The notes under the pieces are model-generated. The model did no database searches, was not told the DNA's origin, and saw nothing but the letters and a program-made list of their open reading frames with translations. 64,000 nucleotides of DNA from Notolepis coatsorum (Eukaryota > Chordata > Actinopteri > Aulopiformes > Paralepididae), in contig OZ020586.1 of the NCBI GenBank assembly GCA_963971535.1, positions 73,638,949 through 73,702,948 on the forward strand. The letters are read 5' to 3'. A program made the translations under genes and the position numbers. Shown piece by piece: positions 46,205-58,486 of this stretch. Position 1 is the first letter of the stretch. Each line of letters starts with the position of its first letter.

Positions 46205-47155
46205 CTTTGATTGATTGATTGAAAATTGTATTAACAGATTGCAAAATGGGTACTATACAGTACAGCTCAATACACACAATTGTTAAGGGGATGCAGACCA
46301 GAGAAAGACTTTCGTCTTGTTTACATCAGGGTCCCCCATTTTCAATTCATCATAACATATATGACATACATGACATACAGATAGACAGTACTATACATTT
46401 ATGCCATATCAGATTTTACAAATACAGTACTGTTTGTGATACAAAAAGAGTAAAAAAAAAGAGAGTATATACATTTGACGAAGAAACTGTACATTGGAGG
46501 AGGGGGGGGGAACTGTACATTGGAGGTGGTTGGGTGGGTGGGGGGGGGGGATGGGTAGGCGGGGTGGGGATAACTGTACATTGGATTATCGACGAAACCT
46601 TACTTGGTCCCAAGAAGAGGGTCTCGTGTATTACTGGGTTAGGACATTTACTGTACATTGGAGGGGGTTGGGTTAGGACATTTACAGGGGCCAGTTTCGA
46701 ATTGCAGTCTCCCGTAGGTGCTCCTTGAGAGTGGTTTTAAAAGTGGGTAGTCATTCACATTCCTTTACAGCTTTGGGTAGGGCGTTCCACATTGATGTGG
46801 CATAATTGCTAAATGTGTTTAGTCCCTTGTTTGAGCCGAATCTGGGTTTAACATGATTTGTGGAGCTCCTTCTGGTGTTGTGATTGTGGTATTCACTGAC
46901 CTTTGGGAAGTATTTTGACATGTACATGGGTACCTTGATCATGTAGTGTATCTTGTAGACCAGGCCCATTGCAAGTTGCTGTACTCTGTCGTCTACTCTA
47001 AGCCATCCTAGGTTGTCAAAGTGGGCAGGGGTGAGGTGGGTTCTAGGAGTAAGGTCAAGCAGTAGTCTGACCAGTTTGTTTTGAGATGTTTGTAATTTTG
47101 TTTTTAGCGCCTTTGAGGTGCTTTGGTACCTAGTACCTAGTAAGCTCAATATTAT
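46205..47155 (-). pseudogene. LINE fragment with (TTGATTGA)n tail, antisense
   Basis: Antisense relative of 22502-23375. On the minus strand from 47140: TSKALKTKLQTSQNKLVRLL, AHFDNLGWLRVDDRVQQLAM, YHNHNTRRSSTNHVK and MWNALPKAVKECE, then a stop. The 3' tail contains the uninterrupted TTAA site (46284-46287). The right, 5'-truncated end lies near 47150 where another retroelement sequence begins. Confidence 0.85.
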
Positions 47156-47243
47156 AATGTACAGCAAGCTTCAGAATCTGATCTTTGGTAAACCTCTCTA
47201 ATAGGTCATCAGAAGGGTCACTAATAAAATCTTCTATGGTAGC
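47150..47243 (-). pseudogene. Start of a retroelement gag-like frame, proximal piece
   Basis: On the minus strand the joined flanks of the BEL element (47243 downwards, with 59892-59902 supplying the ATG) read MATIEDFISDPSDDLLERFT KDQILKLAVHYNIEL. This resembles the N-terminus of gag-like proteins common in fish retroelements. It is cut at 47150 by the LINE fragment. Confidence 0.5.
47239..47243. repeat. BEL target-site duplication
   Basis: gtagc, repeated at 59892-59896. Confidence 0.88.
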
Positions 47244-47777
47244 TGTTGTGAAGGATCAGATTAAACCGAATATGTATATTTATTTATATATATATATTTA
47301 ATTGTATTTGTATATCGTTTGATATCCCCTGTATATTCCTTGTACAATATGCATTGAATATCCCCGTTTCTACTAAACAGCCCATAATAGTTTCATTCTA
47401 CCATTGGACTAGAACCTGGCGCCAGGTTGCCATACCCCTAGGTTCAAGTTCAATCGTGCCGCCTAACATGTCGAGGCAGCCCCCGGTTCCGCGCAGTAAT
47501 ATGCCGGGCGAAATACGTGTGGTACTATTTGTTCATAGCGCATATATATATGACGCTCGTAAAGTAGAACTTTCCTTTAGTCCAGTTCTTTACCCTCCAA
47601 CAGAGTGACAGACGCAAAAGCCTCCCCACGAAGCACGTGCGGTGTAGTAGGGCCTACTTGGCCCAGAATAGGCATTGAGATATCGTGTAGATTAATAGTT
47701 GAATGGTCATAGTTTGGCACCATACCGTCGAGTTGGACGTATTCTATTAAGCTAATAATAGTCTATTTATGTATGGT

Positions 47778-50700
47778 TCAAGTTCAAGTTCAAGTTCTTT
47801 AATAGTTGTCATACAGAAGTACAGAATACTTTCATACAAAATGCTTCTTACTGTTACGCTCCAGAGACTGTGCTAGACAAGATAGTATCAAATAACATAA
47901 TAACATAATATAGCATGAATTTAGAAGAAGAAAATGAGGTCACAGTGTTCGGTATAGACATATGTACAATGTTCTGAGTTACCATATAATATACAATACA
48001 CAATACTATGCAGTGTACTAATGTACAGTACTATCTAGTGCAAAGCAGAAATGGGATGAGGTACAATTTTAGGTACAATTTACAGTAAGGTGTACGAGTT
48101 GTAGTGCAATCCTTCATCCATAAATATAAAGTGTGGGGAGTGGGTGCTACAGTGTGTTTGTTTAAAGTGGGTGTGTGCTATAAGTGTGTGGAGTGGGTGC
48201 TACAGTGTGTTTGTTTAAAGTGAGTGTGTGCGTGTGGATGTGTGTGCTATGTGCATTTGGTGGTTGTTGTTGTGTAGTGTTCATTCATTGTTCGTTTAGC
48301 AGCCTGATGGCCTGGGGATAGAAGCTTCTTCTGAGTCTTTCTGTGCTCGCCTTGAGACTCCTGTATCGCTTGCCTGACGGCAGCAGTTCAAAGAGGCAGT
48401 TGTTCGGGTGACTGGAGTCTTTAATGATTCTCTTAGCCTTGCCCTTGCAACGCTTGTAGTAAATGTTCTGGAGGGTGGGGAGCCCCCCTCCAATTGTGCG
48501 TTCGGCTGAACGTGTCACTCTTTGTAGTCTGCTTTGGTCTTGTGCAGTGCTATTCCCAAACCAGGAGGTGATGTTGCCGGTCAAGATGCTCTCTATTGTA
48601 CATGAGTAGAAGTTCTTAAGGATCTTCTGGCTGACTTGGAACTTCCTTAGGCGCCTGAGGAAGTAGAGGCGTTGTCGTGCCTTCTTCACAACACTGTTAA
48701 TGTGTGTGGTCCATGTCAAGTCCTCGGATATGTAGGCTCCGAGGTACTTAAAGCTGTTGACTCTCTCAACCGGTGCCCCGTCGATGCTGAGGGGGCTGTA
48801 GTCCTTGACCCCCGACCTCCTGAAGTCCACAATCATCTCCTTTGTTTTGCTGACGTTCAGGGAGAGGCTGTTTTCCTGGCACCATCCCGCCAGGACCTTG
48901 ACCTCTTCCAGGTAGGCCCTCTCGTCGTTGGCAGAGATCAGGCCCACCACCACTGTGTCGTCAGCAAATTTGACGATTGTATTGCTACTCCGCTGAGCCA
49001 CACAGTCGTGTGTGTACAGGGAGTAGAGGAGGGGACTCAGAACACAGCCCTGGGGGGCCCCTATGTTGAGGGTGATGGATGAGGAGGTGCAGTTGCCTGC
49101 TCTCACCACCTGGGGTCTGCCAGTCAGGAAGTCCAAGACCCACTGGCAGAGGTCATAGCCCAAGCCCAGGTCCCTGAGCTTGGCTATGAGTATGGAGGGG
49201 ACTATGGTATTGAATGCCGAGCTGTAGTCGATGAATAGCATTCTCACATAGTTCCCCTGCCTCTTGTCCAGGTGTGATGCTGCTGTGTGCAGCACATGGG
49301 ATATGGCGTCCTCCGTGGACCTGTTGGGGCGGTATGCAAATTGCAGGGGGTCCATGTTGATGGGGAGGGAGGAGCAGATGTAGCCCTTTACTAGCTTCTC
49401 GAAGCACTTCATGGCTATGGAGGTGAGAGCTACAGGGCGGTAGTCGTTGAGGCAAGCAGGCTTGGATTTTTTGGGTACAGGGATAATAGTGGACTTCTTC
49501 AGGCAGGTGGGGATGACAGCCTGTTCTAAGGACAGGTTAAATATGTCAGTGAATACTGGGGCCAGTTGGTCGGCACAGACTTTTAGGACGCGGCCGGGGA
49601 TGCCGTCTGGACCTGCTGCCTTCCTGATATTCACTTTTTTAAAGGTCCGCCTCACCTCATGCTCTGTTACCCTGAACACTGCGCCTCCATCAGCAGCCGA
49701 CCCCCCCCCCCCCCATTGCCGAGGCTTGTGAGCTGGTGTTGTTATTACCAGCATCAAACCTCGCATAGAAGGTATTGAGGTCATTTGCTAAGGAGATGTC
49801 ACTGTTCAGTTTGAGGGAGGCGCCTTTGTAGTCTGTCATCGTTTTGAGCCCCTGCCACATAGCTCTAGAGTCAGCTTGTTCAAACTGGAGTTCAATTTTA
49901 TCCCTGTAGCGTCGTTTGGCCTCTGACACAGTCCTCCTTACGTTGTATCGCGCCACCTTGTGGTCATTCATGTTGCCTGCCTCTAGGCCGTCGTTGTATG
50001 CTTTGGTGCGCTCTCTCAGAGCTTCACGGACGGATTTGTCTACCCAGGGTTTTTGATTTGGGTAAACTTTCATTTTGGTAGTGGGGATTGTTTCTTTCAC
50101 CCTAGTACAAACATAGTCCAGCACTGTCTCCGTGTAGGCATTAATGTTATCTGTGTCGCGGAACACATTCCAGTCTGTGTTGTGAAACACTGACCGGATC
50201 GTATCCTCTGACGTCACATCCCATTTCTGCACCTCTCGCGAGACTACGGGAGTACTTTTAATTCTCTGTCTGTACTTCGGTGTAAGAAAAATTGATGCGT
50301 GATCTGACTTACCGAAGCCACTATCAGAATGAGCCTTGTAGCCACCTTTAAATTGCGTGTAACAGTGATCTAGGATGTTACCGCCTCTGGTGTTGCAAGT
50401 CACATGCTGATAGAAGTCGGGCAATACCTTTCTCAGATTGGCGCTATTGAAATCTCCCAGAACTAAAATGGCGGCGTTAACATTCGCCTCTTGGATTCTA
50501 TTTACCTCGTCGTGTAGTCTGGAGAGCGCAACCTTGTTGCTGGCTTCAGCTTGCGGTGGAATATACACTCCGACCAGGACGATCGCCGTTAACTCCCTCG
50601 GGAGGAAGAAAGGACGACACTTGATGGTTATATATTCCAGTTCTGGGGAGCAGTGGTTGGATAATTCCTTCACGTTAGTTGGGTCACTCCAATTTTTGTT

Positions 50701-51293
50701 CAACATGAAGGCAATACCTCCTCCACGTTGTTTACCGGATTCTGCTGTTCTATCCTTGCGGTGAATGAAGAAATGATCGGCCGGTTGGATGGCGTGGTCT
50801 GGGACTTCTGGCGCCAGCCACGTCTCGATGAAGCAGAGAACGTTACAGTCCCTAACGTCTCTCTGGAATTGAATCCTTGCTCGGATGTCGTCTAGTTTAT
50901 TGTCTATTGATTGTACATTGGCTAGCAATATACTGGGTAGTGGTGTCCTGTGCCGCCTGGTTCTCAGCCTGTTACGGACTCCAGCTCTCTTTCCTCGCCG
51001 TCTGGGTCCTTTGTCCCTGGGGGCGAGATCCGGTCCTGATGTCCTCAAGATCTCAACGGGCCATTGTTGCGGTTCAGAGAGCTGATCCAGAGAGTAATCC
51101 AGTCGGTAAGTTTCCCGTAATCCAATGTCTATAAGTGACTGACGGTCATACACATTAAATGCACCTACTGTTGGTACAGACAAAACTCTTAAAACTATAA
51201 ATATTAACAAAAGTATGCACAGTCTCGACGGAGCGCACAGACAGGCAGCCGGACGTAGCGGCGCCATCTTTTGTTGTCTGTTGTCTGTATGGT
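47778..51293 (-). mobile_element. Rex1/CR1-like LINE inserted in the LTR
   Basis: 3516 bp including one copy of the 8-bp duplication tgtatggt (47770-47777 and 51286-51293). The insertion size agrees with the LTR length difference once a 5-nt C-run change is counted. The 3' end (left) is a ttcaag repeat, the 5' end lies at 51285, and a single ORF fills the middle. The LINE is younger than the BEL insertion. Confidence 0.92.
48285..51267 (-). pseudogene. Rex1-like LINE ORF: endonuclease and reverse transcriptase, one frameshift
   Basis: From ATG 51267 (MAPLRPAACL) the frame has a hydrophobic stretch (CILLLIFIVLRVLSV), a basic linker, and an APE endonuclease: LLANVQSIDNKLDDIR, CFIETWL, GGGIAFMLN, LVGVYIPPQ, LVLGDFNSANL, GKSDHASIFL. 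A frame break lies in the run of 14 C at 49701-49714. After it come the RT motifs: [45 protein letters not shown] (motif A), [20 protein letters not shown] (B), [11 protein letters not shown] (C, catalytic DD), [13 protein letters not shown] (D), FKYLGAYIS (E), then a C-terminal [20 protein letters not shown] tail. Apart from the homopolymer break the ORF looks complete, so a one-base length change or sequencing error in that run is the only visible defect. Confidence 0.93.
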
Positions 51294-52161
51294 GCATCGT
51301 TCGGTTCGAGTTCTACAGTTATCAGTACCCCCATCGTTCCTGACGTTATCTGGACGCTTATCCAGGCTGGTCAGACCCCTAGTGGTGATTGCATCCGAGG
51401 AGCTCCGGGTCAAGAGCGACTGGACCTGTATATTGGATTACTCTACCCGACGACGGCGAGCCTTCCATGGCTCTTGGATTATGCTTTATGTGCTTTGATT
51501 ATTCCATGGATAAAGGCCAACACTGTCGAGTGTTGGAATTACCCCCCGGAGAGGACTACAGGTGAGGCGGCGCTCTACACGTGAGGTCGCACCACGTCTC
51601 TCCGTTGTGGACCGGCAGATACCGTTCCACAGAGGGTCCAGCTGTGTTCGTCTACGGCCCGAAGTTCTGTGGGCACTGGGTCTAAGACTTTGGATTCTCC
51701 CAAGACACCGTCGGCCAGATGGGATACCGCCAGCGACTTCTCTAACCCCCCCCCTCCTACTGTCTTACAACCAGCGGGACCCCCCCCCCCTTAGTGTATC
51801 CAGCTATAATTATTTAAGTACTATCGCTATCGTTTCCTAAATATTCCAGGTTGTATACTTACTCCCTGCGCAACCAGAGATTGGACATTCAACGTTGATT
51901 TACCTACGAATACTCATTTGCCATAAAAGTGCATACTTAACATTTCAAATCATAAATGTAATTAAGTGAATATTGTGTACACCCTTTTCTGTATTAAATA
52001 TTCGATTTGGTCCATTTGTGTTGGTTCGTTTCATCAGGTGGGAAAGTGTTCATCATACTTATATCTTGTACTGGGTGGCCAGAAGTTAAAGTACATGAGG
52101 TAGTGGTATTAAATATCATATCTAACAATACAGTCAGGGAATTGTACCCCTCAGCTACAAT

Positions 52162-52178
52162 TGGTCCTTCGAGCCGGA
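52162..52178 (+). promoter_or_regulatory. BEL primer-binding site (tRNA-Tyr)
   Basis: TGGTCCTTCGAGCCGGA, two bases after the LTR end. It is complementary to the 3' end of eukaryotic tRNA-Tyr (…CCGGCTCGAAGGACCA) over 17 nt from memory. Confidence 0.85.
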
Positions 52179-52203
52179 TGGTAACTAGTGTAATATTAAT
52201 ATA

Positions 52204-55200
52204 GTGTTATTAATATCGAAATGGCCTATGATGAACACTCCACGAAACGATCCTCCTAACCTAGAACGCCCGCGGCGCAGACGACAGACACCTCAGTACT
52301 TAGAGGCTTACACTGTCAGTCAACTACCTAGCCTTCGACAAACGGTAAACGTAGTAAAAGTAGAAAGTAAAATTATGTCTGACCTTAACGACCAGGTTTC
52401 CCCGACCACAGAGGCCCTAGTAGGTCCTAATGTAACTGACCAAGCCCACGGTGGAGACCAGGAGGGAATTGACATGCCTTTACCCCCCGCCACTACTAAA
52501 GAAGTAGTCCCCGACACGCCCCGGGAGGAAGACAACCCTACAGAGAGAGAACTCTGCACGGAAGAAGAAGAGGAGAGCGCCGAGGAACTAGAGCTCCAGG
52601 ACTCCCCAACGAGTACCCCCAGGAGCGGTTCACGCAGGAGCGGCTCACCTCCACTACCGCCTTCCCCCAGCGAAGCGGAGAGGATACTACAACAGGCGTT
52701 CCTCGTCAGCCTGACAGCCTCTACCGAACGCGATCGGCTCCAAGCACAGACGCTTAGCGAGCGCGAACGTCTCCAAGCCCAGGCGACCAGCGAGCGCGAA
52801 CACCTCCAAGCACAGCAACGGAGCGAAGAACAGCGCACAAGTCTGGAGATGAGACGCTTCCAGATGGAAGAGAATATGGCAAGAGACCGCGCCGACGCCC
52901 AGCGCACCGCTGCCGGTGCCCAAAGAGACGCAGAGCGCGACAGACTACAAGCGCAACTAATAGAGCAGCTGATCAAAAGGACAACTCCCTCTCCCTCCGC
53001 CAGGGGCTCAAGGAACTCGTCGAGACAGCAGTCAAGAGCAGCGTCACCGCAACGAGCAAGCGACCCTGAACTTGACCAACAGACCGAGTCTAGACCCCCC
53101 GCAGACCCCCTTCCCATACCGGTCCAAGCGAGACCCAGCTACAAGGAAAGAGCGGCCTACACTGCGGAGAAGCTAAATAAACGATTACAAGATCTGGAAG
53201 ATTTGATAGAAGAAGAAGAGGGAGAAGAGGAGAACCAAGCCCGACGACAGCACAGTACTCCACCGGACCAGGAGGTCCCATACAGTCCAGGCTATACCCC
53301 CGCGGCGCTGCGCTACAGACCCCCGACTCTATTTACGGGTGAGCACGACGCACGACCAGCCCCGAGGAACAGTACCTGGACCAGCGGGCCATGGTACCCT
53401 GCCAGTACCGGCCCACAGCGAGGCGCAAGAGGGGACTCGCCCAGGAGGTCTCTCCCCCAACGCTCGCCGATGTATTCGCCATCCACGGCGTCATACAACG
53501 CCACGCCATCAATCCCAGACTTCGTCTATGAGAGTCGAGCACAGTACACGGATCTCCGGATGTGCTTAGAGACAATGCTGGCGGATGTCATTGATGAACG
53601 CCACAAGTATGCAATATTATTGAAGCACCTGAAAGTACAGCGAGCACACAATATAGCGCTAGCCTATGCTACCTCCTCGACCCCATACACAGCGGCCCTT
53701 GCAGCGCTGGATCAAAGATATGGACGTATATGGGATTACGTAATCCAGGAGATAAGGCATATTGACCGCCTACCCCCAGCCACAGACAATCGCTCACTAG
53801 ATGACCTGTCAATCAAAGTGCAGTCCCTGGTGGGGATGCTGGGAGCTCAACGTGAGAAGGGCAGGCATGAGCTGTACGCCAACTCTAACGTTGAGAGGAT
53901 TTTGGAGAAGCTGCCACCCGCAAGACAGGAGCGATTTCGGCGGCAGAGGGACTACCGAGATCCCGACGGCCCCGAGCCATCCCTCCTTGATCTGGCCGAC
54001 TTCCTGGCGAGAGAGGTCAGCAGCTTACGACTGGACACCTTCGGGCGGAGCACGCCAAGCTCCAGAGAGGGACCCAGGAGAATAAATGATGGAAGAAGAT
54101 CGGTGACTGTCATGCACCAATCAGAGTCAGTACCGAGCAGTAAGAGTCACAGCACCCCCTCGAGGAAGGAGAAGTGGAAGATAGCGTGTCCCTACTGTGA
54201 GAAAGAACACTGGCTGTCACAATGTGACACATTCACAAAGATGAATGCAGAAGAAGTGAGCCAATGGATAAAGTCCAACCGGCGCTGTTATCGATGTGCG
54301 CGGCCCCACATGGCAGCCGAATGCCGCCTAAAGAAAAGGTGCAGCCGGTGCGATGGAGCCCATCTAGATATACTACACGATAGTAACGGAAGACGGCCTA
54401 CACCTGCACCACGGAGCGGCACCAAGGCAAGTGTCATGTACATTGACCCCGCCAGCAGCAACGGAGCTCAAGTGCTCTTAAAGGTAGTCCGTGTGACATT
54501 GAGCTACCAGGATAAAGTCATGGACACTTACGCCGTCCTTGATGACGGGTCAGAGAAGACCCTTCTGCTCGCCTCCGCTGCGACTCAACTGGGACTGCGG
54601 GGGAGCAAGAACGAAATGACGATTCGGACAATAAGAAGAGATTTGAAGACGATAAAGGGCGAGAATGTCTCCTTCACTATCGCAGCCAACGGGCAGCCAG
54701 AGCGACAGTACAAGATCACAAATGCTTTCACCAGCCAAGAAATAGGACTCTCGCAGTACACCTACCCTGTCACCAAGTTGATGGATAAATATGTGCACCT
54801 GCGCCAATTACCTATCCCGCTCATAAACGGCGCTACCCCGACCCTGTTGATAGGCTCCGACCATGCAGAACTCATAGTCCCGATTGACCGGGTCCACACC
54901 GGTCCCCGAGGCTGTCCTGCAGCCGTCGAGACCCGCTTAGGATGGACATTACAAGGCCCCCTCGCTAAATCTCTCAACCGAACCGCAGCCACTAGCTGCT
55001 TCCACTCCCGAACGACAGAAGAAGACACCACTCTCCTGCAGCATGTCGAGAGGCTATGGACCCTAGAGACAATGCCCTTTAAGAACGAAAAGAAAGACAT
55101 TCGCTCTAAAGAAGACATTTACGCCATCCACCTACTCGAGCAGGGGACAAAGAGAGTCACAGTCGGCGGAGTGATGAGATACGCAACTCCACTCCTGAGG

Positions 55201-55485
55201 AGAGAGGGAATGCCCCCCTTTCACGCAAAGAAAGACGCCACGGAGCGCTATCTACTGAACACAGAGCGGCGCCTAGCCAAAGACCCCGCTCAACAGAGTG
55301 TGTACCGGGCTGAGATTGAGAAGCTAATCACAGCGGGACACGTAACAAAGATTGACATTAAAGAGGCCGATCAGACGACCGAATCATGGTACGTGCCGCA
55401 TCACAAGGTCCATCACAATGGCAAGGATCGCATTGTGTTTAACTGCAGCTACCAGATCGGATCCCAAAATCTGAATAAAGGAGCT
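52204..55485 (+). pseudogene. BEL gag, protease and start of RT
   Basis: About 1090 residues before the first frameshift. Visible in order: an Arg-rich start (ERPRRRRQTPQYLEAY), an acidic stretch, a long coiled coil (residues about 170-260, LQAQTLSERERLQAQ repeats), a capsid-like helical region (SRAQYTDLRMCLETMLADVI and ILEKLPPARQERFRR), paired cysteine fingers (CPYCEKEHWLSQC, CYRCARPHMAAEC, CSRCDGAHLDILH; about 662-722), an aspartic protease motif DTYAVLDDGSEKTLL (about 780), and the RT entry RVTVGGVMRYATPLL to ESWYVPHHKVHHNGKDRIVF. The frame breaks near 55480 after SYQIGSQNLNK. ATGs at 52204 and 52231 are both possible starts. Confidence 0.9.
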
Positions 55486-55486
55486 T

Positions 55487-57790
55487 TTGCCCGGCCCCAC
55501 ACTCGGCCCCTCCCTACTAGGCGTGCTACTGCGCTTCCGCCAGGACAAGGTGGCTATAAGCGGGGATATCAAAGGGATGTTCTTGCAAGTGAGACTAGTA
55601 GAGGAGGACAAGCCTCTGCTACGGTTCCTCTGGAGAGAGAAGATCGGAGATGAGAACCCATCCATCTACCAGTGGGAAGTACTCCCCTTCGGAACCACAT
55701 GCAGCCCGTGCTGTGCTACATTTGCACTACAGAAACACGTCACAGAGGACCCAGCAGCAAATGAAGAGGTCCAACACAGTGTGAAGAACAGTTTCTACGT
55801 GGACAACTGTCTACAAAGCGTCTCGACTCAAGAAGAAGCCGAGGCTCTCCTGATCAAGTTACGCGCCCCCCTAATCAAAGGAGGCTTTGATCTCAGGCAG
55901 TGGGCCAGCAGTGACCCGCACGTATTGCGCAGCCTCTCCTCCGCAGACAAGGCTGCCAGCAGCGAGACCTGGATGGCGACAATCCCAGGAGAAGCCCAAG
56001 AAATGACACTAGGATTAGTCTGGCGCTTCAAAACAGACTCGCTCCACTATAGACACAAACCCTTGGCTCCAGAGCAAGGAAGGTCGGCGGCGATACCGAC
56101 CACCAGACGGAGTGTGTACAGAACACTCGCCAGACAATATGACCCGCTGGGATGTATTCTACCTTACACCACCAGGGCAAAGATGATTGTACGAGCACTA
56201 TGGGACAAGGACCAGGGCTGGGACGACCCAATACCCGCACACCTTGCCTCAACATGGAGAGAGTGGGAGACGGAACTCCGCTCACTCCCAGGTGTTAATA
56301 TACGCCGCAGCTACTTCCCATCCACAGTGAGGCCAGAGACATGCGAGATTGAGCTACACGTCTTCAGCGATGCCTCCGAAGTAGCCTACGGATCGGTTGC
56401 TTATTTGCGTGCCCAAGAGATGGGAGGAGAGATACACACTGCTTTCATACTGGCCCGCTCAAGGATAGCCCCACGTAAGCAACAATCTATCCCACGTCTA
56501 GAGCTCTGCGCAGCCCTCGCAGGAGCGCATCTAGCCACGTTAATCCAACGTGAACTCACCATTCCGGTGCATAGAACAATCTTGTGGTCAGATTCCACGA
56601 CAGTACTCACATGGATTAAGTCTGATTCATGCAGATACAAAGTCTTCGTGGGAGTCAGAGTCACCGAGATTCAGGAACTAACAGAAGAAGCAAGCTGGAG
56701 ATATGTGGATACCAAACACAACCCAGCTGACGTCATCACCCGGGGAATGTCCCTGGATGACCTAACCCGTCACAACATCTACAGTGACGGACCAGCATTC
56801 CTCCAGCTCCCGGAAGGAGATTGGCCTACGCCCACCCCGAGGGAAGCAAGTAAAGAGGAGGCTGAGAACAAGAAGCCTATGTTCTGTGGACTGAGCACTG
56901 TCGCCTCCACAGACCCGAACATAGATGACTGCATTACCCTAGAGAATGCGCAACAAAGGACATTCCAGCGGCACCACCCAGAGATTCAGTCCACCACTGA
57001 CATGTCAGCAGCTGACTACGAAGAAGCAGAACTTCTTCTACTACAACGAGCCCAGAGAGACTCGTTCCCCGATGAGCTAGACTGTCTACAGGGAGGAAAC
57101 CCCGTCCCATCAGACAGCAGACTGATTCACCTGGCACCAGAGAGTGACGCACATAATCTCATCAGAGTGGGTGGTCGCCTGCGGAGAGCCCCCGATCTAC
57201 CAGATGACATTAAGCACCCGATCGTCTTGAACAGCCGACACAAGGTCACAGAGCTGATCATAAAGAAATACGACGAGGATGTACACCACGCAGGAGCAGA
57301 GAGAGTCTTCGCGGAGATCAGACGTCGTTATTGGATATTACAAGGGAGAGAAGCAGTACGGCACTTCCAGCGAACCTGTCTAGACTGCCGTAAGTGGCGC
57401 GCGCAGCCCAGCATACCACGGATGGCTGACCTACCCCCCTGTCGCCTCCGAATCGGCGACAAGCCATTCCACTCCACAGGCATGGACTGTTTTGGCCCGT
57501 TGTATATAAAAAGAGGAAGAGGCACCGAGAAGCGGTGGGGTATTGTATTCAAATGCATGACCACCAGAGCGATACATATCGAGCTCCTTCCGACCATGAG
57601 CACAGACTCATTCCTTATGGCCTTCCGGAGATTCATATCACGGAAAGGACAACCGTCTACATTGTTGTCTGATCACGGGACCAACTTCAAAGGCGGAGAA
57701 AGAGAGCTGAGAGAGAGCTTCCAAGCTATGGGCCCAGAACTTAAGACCCACCTCGCTCCAGCCCAGGTTGACTTCCAGTTTAATCCCCCT
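55487..57790 (+). pseudogene. BEL RT, RNase H and integrase core
   Basis: Continues after the frameshift with GPTLGPSLLGVLLRFRQDK, the RT catalytic motifs ISGDIKGMFLQVRL and FYVDNCLQS, RNase H (LHVFSDASEVAYGSVAYL, IPRLELCAALAGAHLA, LWSDSTTVLTWIKS, DTKHNPADVITRG), the integrase HHCC finger (HHAGAERVF ... CLDCRKW) and the first two catalytic aspartates (FHSTGMDCFGPL and TLLSDHGTNFKGG). It ends at the second frame break near 57790. Confidence 0.92.
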
Positions 57791-58394
57791 GAACGCACCC
57801 CACTTCGGTGGAACCTGGGAACGAGAAGTACGTTCTATAAAGACAGCCCTGTATGCCGTACTCTGAGCCCAGACTGTGGCAGAGGAAGTCCTAATGACAG
57901 TCCTCACGGAGATCGAGGGAGTATTGAACTCCAAACCCCTCGGTTACGTCTCCAGTGATGTAGCAGATGTCGACCCAGTCACCCCCAACACACTCCTAAT
58001 GGGGCGGCTGGACCCCGCGCTACCCCAGACAATGTACAGGCCCGAAGAAGCGAACGGCCGAAGAATGTGGAGGTACAGCCAAGTACTAGCTGACAAGTTT
58101 TGGAGCAGCTTCCTACTTCACTACCTACCGTCTCTACAGACCCGCCAGAAGTGGGTAAAAGAGAGAGACAATTTGACAGAAGGAACAGTCGTCATGATAG
58201 TTGACCAGTCACTCACCAGAGCTATGTGGCCGGCTGGCCGCGTAAGCAAAGTGATCACCGGTGCCGATGGCAAGGTCCGAGCAGCTGAAGTACTCGTCCA
58301 AGGGCGCACCTACACACGGCCCGTGGCGAGGCTCATAGAACTGCCCCGACTCCCAGATACTATCGATGATGACCATGACCCTATGACTTTGTGA
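57791..58394 (+). pseudogene. BEL integrase C-terminus
   Basis: After the second frameshift the frame reads APHFGGTWEREVRSIKTAL, which supplies the third catalytic acidic residue (E of WERE). A TGA at 57864-57866 interrupts it, and the frame then continues through AQTVAEEVLMTVLTEIEGVL, the SSDVADVDPVTPNTLLMGRL box typical of BEL/Pao, a basic SH3-like end (RDNLTEGTVVMIVDQS) and a stop at 58394. Confidence 0.9.
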
Positions 58395-58475
58395 GTTGAC
58401 TGACCTTACAGCGGACCTTGAGTGGAAGACAGTGCGGTTAATCTGTCTCTGCTTAGCTAATTAGGTGGGACTAAT

Positions 58476-58486
58476 TAGGGGGCGGC
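58476..58486 (+). promoter_or_regulatory. BEL polypurine tract
   Basis: agggggcggc, immediately before the 3' LTR, the expected plus-strand primer position. Confidence 0.6.

Larger units (their letters stand above)
47244..52159 (+). repeat. BEL 5' LTR, interrupted by a LINE
   Basis: Identical in structure to the 3' LTR. The LTR sequence stops at 47777, the LINE runs to 51285, and the LTR resumes at 51286 with the duplicated tgtatggt. It has a TATA-like catatatatat near 47542. It ends ctcagctaca. Confidence 0.93.

Noticed and set aside
46219..46728. 169-residue Gly-rich + strand frame
   Set aside because: Antisense of a LINE 3' UTR with G-runs.
47354..47608. 84-residue frame, repeated at 58597-58851
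   Set aside because: It lies within both LTRs, so duplication is explained by the LTR; no recognisable domain and no sign of a start context.
52320..53117. 265-residue Ser-rich minus-strand frame
   Set aside because: Antisense shadow of the BEL gag frame.
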